Below, in pieces: positions 6,274 to 14,313 of a DNA stretch of 14,524 nucleotides. The notes under the pieces are model-generated. The model did not search any database, was not told where the DNA came from, and saw only the letters and a list, made by a program, of their open reading frames with translations. Within the stretch, counting starts at the first letter, position 1; every line of letters begins with the position of its first letter. The stretch lies in NCBI GenBank assembly GCA_021846145.1, contig JAJZCJ010000054.1, forward strand, positions 1 through 14,524. The letters are read 5' to 3'. The DNA comes from Bacillota bacterium. GTDB taxonomy: Bacteria > Bacillota > Bacilli > Alicyclobacillales > SLC66. Both the position numbers and the translations under genes were made by a program.

Positions 6274-9200
6274 GTGTTTGTTAAGCGCCTCGAGTTAATT
6301 GGATTTAAATCTTTTGCTGACCGTGCTGAGTTGGGGATTTCTGCTGGTGTGACGGCTGTCGTGGGACCTAACGGAAGCGGGAAAAGCAACATTGCCGACG
6401 CAGTTCGTTGGGTGCTTGGGGAACAAAGCATTCGACTACTGCGTGGGATGAAGCTTGAGGATGTTATTTTTGCTGGGAGCGATGCTCGCAAGCCTGTTAA
6501 TTATGCTGAAGTTCGGTTGTTTTTTGATAATAGCGATCATCTGCTGCCGATTGATTTTACCGAAGTGGCAGTGGCGCGTAGGGTCTACCGTTCAGGTGAA
6601 AGTGAATTTTTTATTAATCAGACAGCCTGTCGGCTCAAAGATATCAGTGAATTATTTATGGACACTGGCATGGGACGCGAAGCTTATTCGGTCATCGGTC
6701 AAGGGCGAATTGAGGAAATTTTATCTAATAAACCAGAGGATCGTCGTGGTATCTTTGAAGAAGCAGCTGGGATTGTAAAGTTCAAAGTCAGGCGCAAAGA
6801 AGCAGAGAAAAAACTAGCTGATGCAGATCAAAGTTTGTTTCGCGTGCGCGACTTAATTGCTGAATTATATTTACAATTGGAGCCACTGGAGCAACGGTCG
6901 CAAGTGGCGATTGCTTATCAACAAGTGTTATTATCGGAGGAAAAATTATCTGCAGCTGTGATCACGGCTGAATTTGATCGTCTTTTGAGCAATAATCAAA
7001 CGTTAGCTTTGCGCATGACGGCACACCAACGTAAGGTACAGGAAATCGTGGATAAGGAAACTGCAGCTGACAGTGAATTAATCAAGTTGCGCGCACAGTT
7101 GGAAGAAAGCGAGCGGGCTGTACAATGTGTCCAGGCAGATCGTCTTGATGCCACGGCAAATGTGGAAAAAAATGAAGGCGATTTGCGTGTGCATGCGGAG
7201 AGGCAAGCCAATCTTACTCAGCAGTGGGAGGAAGGGCAACAACTCGCACAAAAAATAGCGCAGGAAATTAGTGTTATCGAGGCAGAACAAGTGACGCAGA
7301 ACCAGCGCCAAATGGAATTGGATCAAAAAGCCAATGAATTGCGCATTGAAATAAAGCGACACCAAGAAGAAAGATTGGATAAGAACCACTTACAACAACT
7401 GCGTGGTCAGCTTGCTGATACACGCTCGCAAATGATTGAACTGATGCGTAAGCAGGCCGCTGATCGCAATGAATTACACAATGCCGATTTGCAACTGACG
7501 CAGCAGCAGCGGCGTTTGGAACGAGTGAAGATGGAACAGGACGGGGCAGCAGAGGAAGCACTTCGCCTCATGCGAATGCACGAAAGTGCAAAAGGGGAAC
7601 TGCAAACACTAGATGCTCAAATCAAGCAATTGGAAAATGAGCAACATCAACATAATCAAGCGTGGCAGGTAGTGCAAGGAGAGCAACGGGGTTTTCAAAA
7701 ACAAGCTGCGCAGATAGAAAAATCGCGTATTGAATTACATAGCAGACTGCGTGCGCTGCAAGGGATGCACGAAGCGAGGCAAGGGTTTGCAAATGGGCCT
7801 AAGGCTGTTTTGCATGCGGTGAAAAAAAACCAAGTCGAAGGTGTCATTGGTGCGGTGGCGGATTTGTTCAAAGTCAAGCAAGAGTGGGAGACTGCGATTG
7901 AGACAGCGCTTGGGGGTAGCCTGCAAAATGTAGTGACAGACACTGAAGTGTCAGCGCGTAAGGCGATTGCCTACCTCAAAAAGAATAATTTAGGGAGAGC
8001 CACTTTTTTGCCTCTGTCAGTACTAACAGGTAGAAGATTTCCTGGTAAAGATCGGGAACAAGTGGGTCAAGTGATTGGTTTTGTCGGTGTTGCTTCTGAG
8101 TTGGTGGAAGTGGAGCAAACGCTTGTGCCTGTTGCCGAGTTTTTGCTTGGACAGGTACTAGTGGTAAGCAACCTTGAAGTGGCCAATACTGTGGCCGCCA
8201 AATTGAATCATCGTTACCGCATTGTCACAATTGAAGGGGATGTAGTTCATCCCGGCGGATCAATGACTGGGGGCAGTCAAAGCGGACGTGGTTCTGGCTT
8301 GCTCGCGATTAATCGCGGCGTAGAAGAAGTGACTGGCGAGTTGCAAGTGGTTGAATTGCAGCTTCTCGCCATTGAAAAGGACATGTTGATTGCTGACAAC
8401 AAAGAGCACGAGATGCGCAAGAAATGGAATATGTTGGAGGAACGTCATCGCCAATTGGAGCGTGCGCTGCGCGAACGGACCAATGAGTGGCAAATGAATG
8501 AATTGGCCTATCGTAAGCAAGTAGAAAGTGCAGAAATGATGCAGATAGAAGCGGTTCAATTAGAAAACGAATTGCTTGAGGCGCTTTCAAAAAAGAACCG
8601 TTTGCAGCAAACTGTGACGCAAATTGCAGAACAAGTTGCCAATGCTGAAACAACCATTAGCCAACTTGATGGACAAATTGCAGCACAAGAGGCAAAGCAA
8701 GAAGAAAACCAAGATGAGTGGACAGAACAAAGGGTGCAGCTTGCTGAATGTGAAGAGGCATTGCGCAGCGTGGCAACTTCGCATCAGCGGTTGTCCCAAG
8801 AACTAGCGCAACATCAAGATCATCAACAAAGGACAAGCGAAACACTTGCCACTTTGTCTGCTCGTATGGAGGTTTTGCGTGAACAATTTGTACAACTTGA
8901 CACCGAACGAGAGAACTGTCGGGCGCTTTTCACAAAAGCGGAAACAGATTTGCAAAATGCACAGTCTACTCGGCAGCATCACGCTGAAATTTTTGCTAAA
9001 TTTGAAGACCAAGTGCAAGTACTGCGCTCACTCAGGCGACAAGAGGAAGGTCATGTGCATGAATTACAGCTGACACTTGGTAAAATGTCTGTTGAGTTAG
9101 AGGCCAAAGAAAATGAGTTGAGGGAAAAACACGGGGTCGGGATTGAACTAGCCAGAGTGCGATTTACGTTGGATCAGCCGTTAGCAACCGCCAAGGAACA

Positions 9201-9846
9201 ATTAGTGTCACTACGTCAGGAATTGAAGAAATTTGTGGGTGTCAATCTTGGCGACATCGAGGAATATGAGCGTATTCGCGAACGTTATCAATTTTTGGCA
9301 GATCAAGAATCGGATTTGCAACAGGCACAGACACAATTGCGCGAACTCATTGCGCAAATGGATGCGGAAATGGGTAAGCGATTTGCAGAAACATTTGTGC
9401 AAGTACGTTCGCATTTTCAAGAAGTGTTTCAGGTGTTATTTGGCGGAGGTCGTGCAGATTTGAGGTTAGCAGGAATTGGCGATCCGCTGCTTGACGGGAT
9501 TGAAATATTGGCAGAACCGCCTGGTAAAAAAATGCAAAATCTTTCGCTTTTATCTGGCGGAGAAAGGGCGTTTACTGCGCTAGCGTTGCTGTTTGCCATT
9601 CTAAAAGTGAAGCCGGTACCTTTTTGCGTACTCGACGAGGTGGAAGCTGCGCTGGATGAGGTCAATGTGGCTCGCTTTGCTGAGTTTTTAAAGCAGTTTT
9701 CAGCAGAGACGCAGTTTATCGTTATCACCCACAGACGCGGAACGATGGAAGCTGCCGATGTGTTATATGGCGTTACGATGCAGGATACAGGTGTGTCTAA
9801 ACTGGTTTCGGTGCGTGTGATGGATGAAGAAGCAGTTATCGCATAA
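6274..9846 (+). CDS. smc: Smc, chromosome segregation ATPase (condensin)
   Basis: Smc is the ATPase core of bacterial condensin. With ScpA and ScpB it compacts and separates chromosomes. The 1190-residue product has the full layout: Walker A GPNGSGKSN at residues 31-39; a long coiled-coil arm rich in Gln, Glu and Lys; a hinge at about 500-670 (GVIGAVADLF to HPGGSMTGGS); the return coiled coil; the ABC signature LSGGE at 1093-1097; Walker B FCVLDE at 1117-1122 with catalytic Glu1122; and the switch His1153. The length is close to the B. subtilis protein (about 1186). The GTG at 6274 follows AAGGAGA (6261-6267) with good spacing and gives the conserved FVKRLELIGFKSFAD opening. No frameshift is seen along 3.5 kb. 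It lies 12 bases after rnc and 24 before ftsY. Confidence 0.98.
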   Translation: MFVKRLELIGFKSFADRAELGISAGVTAVVGPNGSGKSNIADAVRWVLGEQSIRLLRGMKLEDVIFAGSDARKPVNYAEVRLFFDNSDHLLPIDFTEVAVARRVYRSGESEFFINQTACRLKDISELFMDTGMGREAYSVIGQGRIEEILSNKPEDRRGIFEEAAGIVKFKVRRKEAEKKLADADQSLFRVRDLIAELYLQLEPLEQRSQVAIAYQQVLLSEEKLSAAVITAEFDRLLSNNQTLALRMTAHQRKVQEIVDKETAADSELIKLRAQLEESERAVQCVQADRLDATANVEKNEGDLRVHAERQANLTQQWEEGQQLAQKIAQEISVIEAEQVTQNQRQMELDQKANELRIEIKRHQEERLDKNHLQQLRGQLADTRSQMIELMRKQAADRNELHNADLQLTQQQRRLERVKMEQDGAAEEALRLMRMHESAKGELQTLDAQIKQLENEQHQHNQAWQVVQGEQRGFQKQAAQIEKSRIELHSRLRALQGMHEARQGFANGPKAVLHAVKKNQVEGVIGAVADLFKVKQEWETAIETALGGSLQNVVTDTEVSARKAIAYLKKNNLGRATFLPLSVLTGRRFPGKDREQVGQVIGFVGVASELVEVEQTLVPVAEFLLGQVLVVSNLEVANTVAAKLNHRYRIVTIEGDVVHPGGSMTGGSQSGRGSGLLAINRGVEEVTGELQVVELQLLAIEKDMLIADNKEHEMRKKWNMLEERHRQLERALRERTNEWQMNELAYRKQVESAEMMQIEAVQLENELLEALSKKNRLQQTVTQIAEQVANAETTISQLDGQIAAQEAKQEENQDEWTEQRVQLAECEEALRSVATSHQRLSQELAQHQDHQQRTSETLATLSARMEVLREQFVQLDTERENCRALFTKAETDLQNAQSTRQHHAEIFAKFEDQVQVLRSLRRQEEGHVHELQLTLGKMSVELEAKENELREKHGVGIELARVRFTLDQPLATAKEQLVSLRQELKKFVGVNLGDIEEYERIRERYQFLADQESDLQQAQTQLRELIAQMDAEMGKRFAETFVQVRSHFQEVFQVLFGGGRADLRLAGIGDPLLDGIEILAEPPGKKMQNLSLLSGGERAFTALALLFAILKVKPVPFCVLDEVEAALDEVNVARFAEFLKQFSAETQFIVITHRRGTMEAADVLYGVTMQDTGVSKLVSVRVMDEEAVIA

Positions 9847-9870
9847 TGGTGAAGGTGCAGGTGAAGGACA

Positions 9871-10794
9871 TTGGGTTTGTTTCAACGACTTAAATCTGGG
9901 CTTGTAAAAACACGTCAAGCATTTACTGAGCGGATGCGCGATGTACTGGGGCACCGCCGTATTGATGAAGAGGTATACGAGGATCTAGAAGACATTCTAC
10001 TTGGTGCGGATTTAGGAGTAACTACCACTGAAGCATTACTTAAGTTATTAATAAAGGAAGCCAAGCGCAAAAAACTGGAGACAGCCGATCAATTGATTCC
10101 GTTGCTCCGGGAATTGATTCTGCAAACTTTTACTATCGCTAATGATAGTGAGCCATCTCAACCGGCTTTTGCGCACGGGTTGCAGGTCATTCTTGTTGTG
10201 GGGGTAAACGGTGTCGGTAAGACCACCACCATTGGAAAATTAGCCAACCACTATAAATCGTCGGGCAAAAAAGTGCTAATTGCGGCAGGAGATACATTTC
10301 GTGCGGCGGCGATTGAACAGTTGGCAGTTTGGGGCGAACGGTCAGGAGTGGAAGTAATTCGGCAAAGCCAAGGTGCCGATGCGGCAGCCGTTATTTTTGA
10401 TGGAATTCAAGCTGCCAAAGCACGGGACGCCGATTTGCTCATTTGCGATACGGCCGGAAGGCTTCAGAATAAGGCGCACTTGATGGAAGAATTGGAGAAA
10501 ATCAACCGCATCATTCATCGGGAAGTGCCAGATGGTGATCATGAAGTATTACTGGTGCTTGACGCTACCACGGGGCAAAACGCGATCGTACAAGCGAAAA
10601 TGTTTAACGAGGCGGCAAAGTTGTCAGGCATTGTGTTGACTAAGCTGGATGGGACGGCAAAAGGCGGCGTGGTGATTGCGATTTATCAGGAATTGAAGAT
10701 TCCCATTCAATGGGTTGGTGTTGGTGAAAGAATTGACGATTTGCAGCCATTTGCGGCTAATGATTTTGTAGAGGCGTTGTTCTCGCGAGCCTAA
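9871..10794 (+). CDS. ftsY: FtsY, signal recognition particle receptor
   Basis: FtsY is the membrane-associated GTPase that receives Ffh-ribosome complexes and hands them to the Sec translocon. The 307-residue product has an N domain at about 20-100 and a G domain with P-loop [10 protein letters not shown] at 111-120, DTFRAAA at 141-147, DTAGR at 193-197 and TKLD at 257-260. The N-terminus is short and begins [15 protein letters not shown], an amphipathic helix able to touch the membrane. It lacks the long acidic A domain of E. coli FtsY, as is usual in Firmicutes. The TTG at 9871 is chosen because it gives this conserved opening, with AGGTG at 9859-9863 as binding site. No ATG is available nearby in frame. 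It is followed by a promoter-like region rather than directly by ylxM. Confidence 0.97.
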   Translation: MGLFQRLKSGLVKTRQAFTERMRDVLGHRRIDEEVYEDLEDILLGADLGVTTTEALLKLLIKEAKRKKLETADQLIPLLRELILQTFTIANDSEPSQPAFAHGLQVILVVGVNGVGKTTTIGKLANHYKSSGKKVLIAAGDTFRAAAIEQLAVWGERSGVEVIRQSQGADAAAVIFDGIQAAKARDADLLICDTAGRLQNKAHLMEELEKINRIIHREVPDGDHEVLLVLDATTGQNAIVQAKMFNEAAKLSGIVLTKLDGTAKGGVVIAIYQELKIPIQWVGVGERIDDLQPFAANDFVEALFSRA

Positions 10795-10830
10795 CTTTTG
10801 CCAGTTAAAGCATCTGACAAGGGATTATAC

Positions 10831-10859
10831 TTGACAGGCTGATTCTACTACTGTATGCT
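10831..10859 (+). promoter_or_regulatory. Putative sigma-A promoter for ylxM-ffh-rpsP-khpA
   Basis: A perfect TTGACA at 10831-10836 is followed after exactly 17 bases by TATGCT at 10854-10859 (4 of 6 matches to TATAAT). Initiation would fall near 10866, about 24 bases before the ylxM ATG and leaving its ribosome binding site intact. It lies in the 95-base gap after ftsY, and I see no terminator in that gap, so read-through from upstream is also likely. Confidence 0.65.
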
Positions 10860-10889
10860 GTGAAAGTTAAGAAGCAAGGTGGAGTGCCT

Positions 10890-11216
10890 ATGCTCGAAAA
10901 GACCGTAGAAGTTGGCATCCTTATCGATTATTATGGAAGTTTGTTAACAGACAAACAACAGTTGATTATGGAACTTCGTTACATGGAAGATTTGTCGCTT
11001 GCGGAGATTGCGGAGCAATTGACAGTGTCGAGGCAGGCCGTACATGATGCGATTCATCGAACAATACAGCAGCTTTATAGTTACGAGGAGAAGCTAGGAC
11101 TTGCTAAGGCGCATCAACAGAGGCAAGGTGCGCTACAGGTGCTAGCAGAGCACTTACATACACAAGGGTGTCTGAGTGATGAAATTAGAATTTTGATCAA
11201 TGAGCTCATGGTGTGA
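10890..11216 (+). CDS. ylxM: YlxM family SRP-associated helix-turn-helix protein
   Basis: This 108-residue protein belongs to the YlxM/p13 family, a sigma-70 region-4-like helix-turn-helix protein. It is found in Gram-positive bacteria next to ffh and has been linked to Ffh GTPase activity and SRP function. Residues about 36-58 form the helix-turn-helix (LSLAEIAEQL then VSRQAVHDAIHR), followed by YEEKLGL, the standard family pattern. The C-terminus is less conserved. The ATG at 10890 is chosen because AAGGTGGAG at 10876-10884 is well spaced. An upstream in-frame GTG at 10860 would overlap the -10 box of the likely promoter. It sits 16 bases before ffh, which supports the family call. Confidence 0.93.
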   Translation: MLEKTVEVGILIDYYGSLLTDKQQLIMELRYMEDLSLAEIAEQLTVSRQAVHDAIHRTIQQLYSYEEKLGLAKAHQQRQGALQVLAEHLHTQGCLSDEIRILINELMV

Positions 11217-11232
11217 ATTGGAGTGAACATGC

Positions 11233-12642
11233 GTGTTTGATACGCTGACAAATCGCCTGCAAGTCACATTGCAGCGATTGCGGGGCAAAGGCCGGTTGAC
11301 CGAGGAAGATGTCAAGGAAGCGATGCGTGAGATTCGCCGTGCGCTTTTAGAGGCGGATGTTAATCATGCAGTGGCTAAGGACTTTACCGAACGCGTTCGT
11401 GAAAAAGCAGTGGGACAAGAATTGTTGCAAAGTTTAACGGCAGCGCAACAGGTAGTGAAGCTTGTTAATGACGAACTTGTGGAATTGATGGGCGGCGCAC
11501 AAGAGAAGATCGCTCATGCGGCTAAACCACCAACAGTTGTGTTGATGGTAGGGTTGCAAGGTGCGGGGAAGACGACAGCGGCTGCAAAGTTAGCGAGGTA
11601 TCTCACACTTGCGGAGCGTCGTCGTCCACTGTTAGTGGCGGCTGATGTGTACCGCCCTGCCGCAATTGATCAACTTAAGGTGTTAGGTGAGCAGGTCAAA
11701 GTGCCGGTATTTAACCTTGGCAATGAAGTCACACCTCAGGAAATTGTGCGCGGCGCGTTTGCTGAAGCGAGGCGTGGTGGGTATGATTATCTACTCGTGG
11801 ACACAGCGGGGCGGTTACACGTTGACGAAGAGTTGATGAACGAATTGGACGAGATCGTGACGATTTCTCAGCCAGATGAAATTCTGCTTGTGATTGATGC
11901 GATGACTGGTCAGGATGCCATTCATGTTGCGCAAAATTTTCATGATCGACTACATTTGACAGGTCTAATATTGACTAAACTAGACGGTGATACAAGGGGT
12001 GGCGCGGCACTTACGGTGCGTCATGTGACAGGATGTCCTGTGAAGTTTGTGGGCACAGGCGAGAAAACAGATGCGCTAGAACCTTTTTACCCTGATCGGA
12101 TGGCATCGCGAATTCTTGGGATGGGCGATGTGCTGACGCTCATTGAAAAGGCACAGGCTACTTTTGATGAAAAAGAAGCGAAAGATTTAGAAGCGAAAAT
12201 TCGCCGCAACGAATTCACACTAGAAGATTTTCTTAGTCAATTACGCCAGATGCGCAACATGGGGCCGCTCGATCAAATTCTTGGCATGATACCTGGGATG
12301 AATAAGTTAAAAAATCAATTGCAGGGCAAATCATTGGATGAGGGTCAGCTAGGTAAGGTGGAAGCGATCATCTTGTCGATGACCAAGGAAGAGCGCAAAA
12401 AACCAGAATTGATCATGAAGAGTTCTAGTCGTAGGGTGCGTGTGGCCAAGGGTAGTGGTACGCAGGTCAAGGATGTCAACCAACTGCTTCAGCGATTTGA
12501 AGAGATGCGCAAGATGATGAAGATGTTCAGTGGGCCTAGCGGAAAAAAGAAGGCTCGCGGATTGGGTGAGTTGGCAAATTCGATACAGGGAAATTCTGGA
12601 CTGCCACAGCAGCGCACTCATCGCCACAAGAAAAAAAGATAA
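11233..12642 (+). CDS. ffh: Ffh, signal recognition particle protein
   Basis: Ffh binds SRP RNA and signal sequences of nascent membrane proteins and docks with FtsY. The 469-residue product has an N domain at about 1-95; a G domain with P-loop GLQGAGKTT at 107-115, DVYRPAAIDQL at 138-148, DTAGR at 190-194 and TKLDGD at 248-253; and a methionine-rich M domain at about 326-435. The M domain contains the flexible loop MRNMGPLDQILGMIPGM and the RNA-binding run SSRRVRVAKGSGTQVKDVN. The tail is basic (THRHKKKR). It is slightly longer than the B. subtilis protein (446). The GTG at 11233 follows GGAGTGA (11220-11226). It is expected to be co-transcribed with ylxM and rpsP. Confidence 0.98.
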   Translation: MFDTLTNRLQVTLQRLRGKGRLTEEDVKEAMREIRRALLEADVNHAVAKDFTERVREKAVGQELLQSLTAAQQVVKLVNDELVELMGGAQEKIAHAAKPPTVVLMVGLQGAGKTTAAAKLARYLTLAERRRPLLVAADVYRPAAIDQLKVLGEQVKVPVFNLGNEVTPQEIVRGAFAEARRGGYDYLLVDTAGRLHVDEELMNELDEIVTISQPDEILLVIDAMTGQDAIHVAQNFHDRLHLTGLILTKLDGDTRGGAALTVRHVTGCPVKFVGTGEKTDALEPFYPDRMASRILGMGDVLTLIEKAQATFDEKEAKDLEAKIRRNEFTLEDFLSQLRQMRNMGPLDQILGMIPGMNKLKNQLQGKSLDEGQLGKVEAIILSMTKEERKKPELIMKSSSRRVRVAKGSGTQVKDVNQLLQRFEEMRKMMKMFSGPSGKKKARGLGELANSIQGNSGLPQQRTHRHKKKR

Positions 12643-12657
12643 CGATCAGACTACGTT

Positions 12658-12667
12658 AAGGAGGTGA
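12658..12667 (+). promoter_or_regulatory. Strong ribosome binding site that sets the rpsP start
   Basis: AAGGAGGTGA is a ten-base match to the expected anti-Shine-Dalgarno end of 16S rRNA. Its five-base spacing fixes the rpsP start at the TTG at 12673 rather than the in-frame GTG at 12664, which lies inside the site. Confidence 0.85.
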
Positions 12668-12672
12668 AGATA

Positions 12673-12948
12673 TTGGCAGTAAAAATTCGCTTAAAGAGAA
12701 TGGGCGCAAAGAAAAGTCCTTTCTATCGTGTGGTAGTGGCAGATTCTCGCGCCCCGCGTGATGGACGTTTTGTTGAGGAGATCGGCATATACAACCCGTT
12801 AACCAACCCTGCGCAAATTCAAATTAAAGAAGATCGCGCGTTATATTGGTTGCAAGTGGGTGCTCAACCTTCTGATACCGCTCGTTCATTGCTTAGTAAA
12901 ATTGGCGTTATGAAAAAGCACCATGAATCCCGTCATAATAAAGCATAA
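12673..12948 (+). CDS. rpsP: 30S ribosomal protein S16
   Basis: S16 is a small-subunit protein important for 30S assembly. The 91-residue product begins [20 protein letters not shown] and continues [22 protein letters not shown], both near-invariant in the family, and has the usual length. The start is TTG at 12673, five bases after an excellent ribosome binding site. A TTG start in a highly expressed ribosomal protein gene is unusual but well supported, since no ATG exists upstream in frame and the first internal one would remove the conserved N-terminus. Its place between ffh and khpA matches Bacillus. Confidence 0.97.
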   Translation: MAVKIRLKRMGAKKSPFYRVVVADSRAPRDGRFVEEIGIYNPLTNPAQIQIKEDRALYWLQVGAQPSDTARSLLSKIGVMKKHHESRHNKA

Positions 12949-12986
12949 GTTAGTTCCCATGGCAGGGAGTCGCGGAGGCGATTTGC

Positions 12987-13214
12987 ATGAAAGAATTGAT
13001 CGAATTAATCGTTCGTCACCTTGTGGATCAACCTGATGCGGTCATGATTCGAGAAGTAGATACTGAGCGTGGAGTTACTTTTGAATTAAGCGTAGCTCCT
13101 GAAGATGTCGGCAAAGTGATTGGCAAAGGTGGCCGTACTGTTAAATCAATTCGCAACGTTGTAGTTGCGGCTTCATTTCCAGAAAGAAAGAACGTGTCTA
13201 TTGAAATTGTATAA
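12987..13214 (+). CDS. khpA: KhpA (YlqC), KH-domain RNA-binding protein
   Basis: This 75-residue protein is a single KH domain with the RNA-contacting GxxG loop in VGKVIGKGGRTVKSIRN (residues 41-57). In Firmicutes KhpA acts as an RNA-binding protein, forms a complex with KhpB (Jag/EloR), and affects cell elongation and division in streptococci. KhpB is not in this window. The ATG follows GGAGG at 12974-12978 with eight bases of spacing. It lies 38 bases after rpsP, as in Bacillus, and is followed by a weak terminator-like hairpin. The family and locus agree, so the call is firm, while its exact role in this organism is inferred. Confidence 0.95.
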   Translation: MKELIELIVRHLVDQPDAVMIREVDTERGVTFELSVAPEDVGKVIGKGGRTVKSIRNVVVAASFPERKNVSIEIV

Positions 13215-13216
13215 AA

Positions 13217-13247
13217 AGGGGCAGGACGGGGGATCAGCCCCTGTTTT
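13217..13247 (+). terminator. Weak terminator-like hairpin between khpA and ylqD
   Basis: AGGGGC (13217-13222) pairs with GCCCCT (13237-13242) across a 14-base loop and is followed by GTTTT at 13243-13247. A competing hairpin can pair GGGG within 13228-13232 with CCCC at 13238-13241. The T-tract is short, so partial termination between khpA and ylqD is more likely than a full stop. Confidence 0.5.
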
Positions 13248-13301
13248 GCCGCTTGCTTTATGGGTGCTTATCTCAAATACACAATTAAAGGAGTGTTCAT
13301 T

Positions 13302-13727
13302 TTGATCACTATTCGCCAACCTGTTACGATTAAAGTTGTTTTGACAGAAGACACCAAACAAGCATGGTTAGCTGAACTCAGAAGGCTGGTTAACAGTACG
13401 ATTGCAGAACTTGAGGAACTGGAGTTTCGCAGCAAGCAATGGCTACGAGATGCCGAAAAGCAAGGTGACGGTGCGATCCAAGCAGCTGAAGTAAAAATCG
13501 AGCAAGAGAAGGCACAACGCATTGAACAACGAGAACAATTAATTCAGCAATTGACACAGATCCAGCAAATGGACGTTGGCTCAGAAGTAGCTAATGGCAC
13601 AGTGGAGACTACCGTGGATGTTAAGGTCGGCGACTCTTGGGATGCAGTAGTTCAAGGTAGTGAAATTGTTATTAAAGATGGCACGGTGGTTGAGATCAGG
13701 CAAAATGGCCAAGTAATGGCGAGTTAG
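13302..13727 (+). CDS. ylqD: YlqD family protein
   Basis: The 141-residue product matches the YlqD family of Bacillota, which has no established function. It starts with a short beta-like segment (IRQPVTIKVVLTE), which in the family precedes a long, charged, probably coiled-coil stretch at residues about 17-90, rich in Glu, Gln, Lys and Arg. Residues 92-141 are predicted beta-rich (ANGTVETTVDVKVGDSWD, then IVIKDGTVVEIRQNG). No signal peptide or membrane segment is seen. The start is taken as TTG at 13302, eight bases after AAAGGAG (13287-13293). A reading from ATG 13260 would add 14 residues but overlaps that site. The family call relies mainly on its place between khpA and rimM plus this layout. 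Confidence 0.85.
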   Translation: MITIRQPVTIKVVLTEDTKQAWLAELRRLVNSTIAELEELEFRSKQWLRDAEKQGDGAIQAAEVKIEQEKAQRIEQREQLIQQLTQIQQMDVGSEVANGTVETTVDVKVGDSWDAVVQGSEIVIKDGTVVEIRQNGQVMAS

Positions 13728-13768
13728 GCCGGTGTGTTTTGGTTAATGTGAAGGGAGGGTTAACGGCT

Positions 13769-14293
13769 GTGGGGGAAATGTTTACCGTCGGCACCATCGT
13801 TGGTACACATGGCTTGAAGGGTGAAGTGAAAGTCATGTCACGGACAGATTATCCTGAACTTCGTTATGCTCCTGGCTCCAAATTGGTGCTTCATTCAAAA
13901 CAAAAACAGTTAACGTCGCAATTGGTAGTGAAATCAGCCCGTATGCATAAATCGCTCTACCTTGTTGTGTTTGAAGGATATGAGACGCTTGAGCAGGTTG
14001 AGAGTTTGCGTGGGGCGGATTTAAAAATTGAACGAACAGACGCACCGTCATTACCGGATGGTGAATACTGGATTGATGATTTGATTAATTGCCAGGTGAT
14101 TACGGAAAGTGGAGAACTGGTGGGAACGATTACAGATGTGTTATCCCCTGGCGCGAATGATGTATATGTGGTTCGCCAACCAAATGGGAAAGATGTTTTA
14201 ATTCCAGCTATTCCTGATTGTATCCTTGATGTAGATGTAGAAAGCAAGAAGATGCGCATTCATTTATTGCCTGGCTTAATTGATGAAATTTAA
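13769..14293 (+). CDS. rimM: RimM, ribosome maturation factor
   Basis: RimM binds S19 and the 30S head and is needed for efficient 16S rRNA processing. The 174-residue product has an N-terminal RimM beta-barrel at about 5-90, opening VGTIVGTHGLKGEVKVMSRTD, and a C-terminal PRC-barrel at about 98-172 with EYWIDDLINCQV and VLIPAIPDCILDVD. The length is typical. The start is taken as GTG at 13769, preceded by AAGGGAGGG at 13751-13759. ATG at 13778, three codons later, is also possible, and the TTG at 13739 is unlikely because it lies before the binding site. It is followed by trmD after 20 bases, the standard pairing in bacteria. Confidence 0.96.
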   Translation: MGEMFTVGTIVGTHGLKGEVKVMSRTDYPELRYAPGSKLVLHSKQKQLTSQLVVKSARMHKSLYLVVFEGYETLEQVESLRGADLKIERTDAPSLPDGEYWIDDLINCQVITESGELVGTITDVLSPGANDVYVVRQPNGKDVLIPAIPDCILDVDVESKKMRIHLLPGLIDEI

Positions 14294-14313
14294 GTAAACG
14301 GTAGGGACCTGAT

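Noticed and set aside
6455..6778. 107-codon open frame on the plus strand inside smc
   Set aside because: It overlaps the conserved Smc N-terminal ATPase region in another frame and has no ribosome binding site or domain.
12955..12968. TCCC/GGGA stem between rpsP and khpA
   Set aside because: The stem is only four pairs with no T-run. It is too weak to call a terminator or attenuator.
12959..13039. Short ATG-led frame overlapping the start of khpA
   Set aside because: No ribosome binding site precedes it, and it is out of frame with the well-supported khpA gene.
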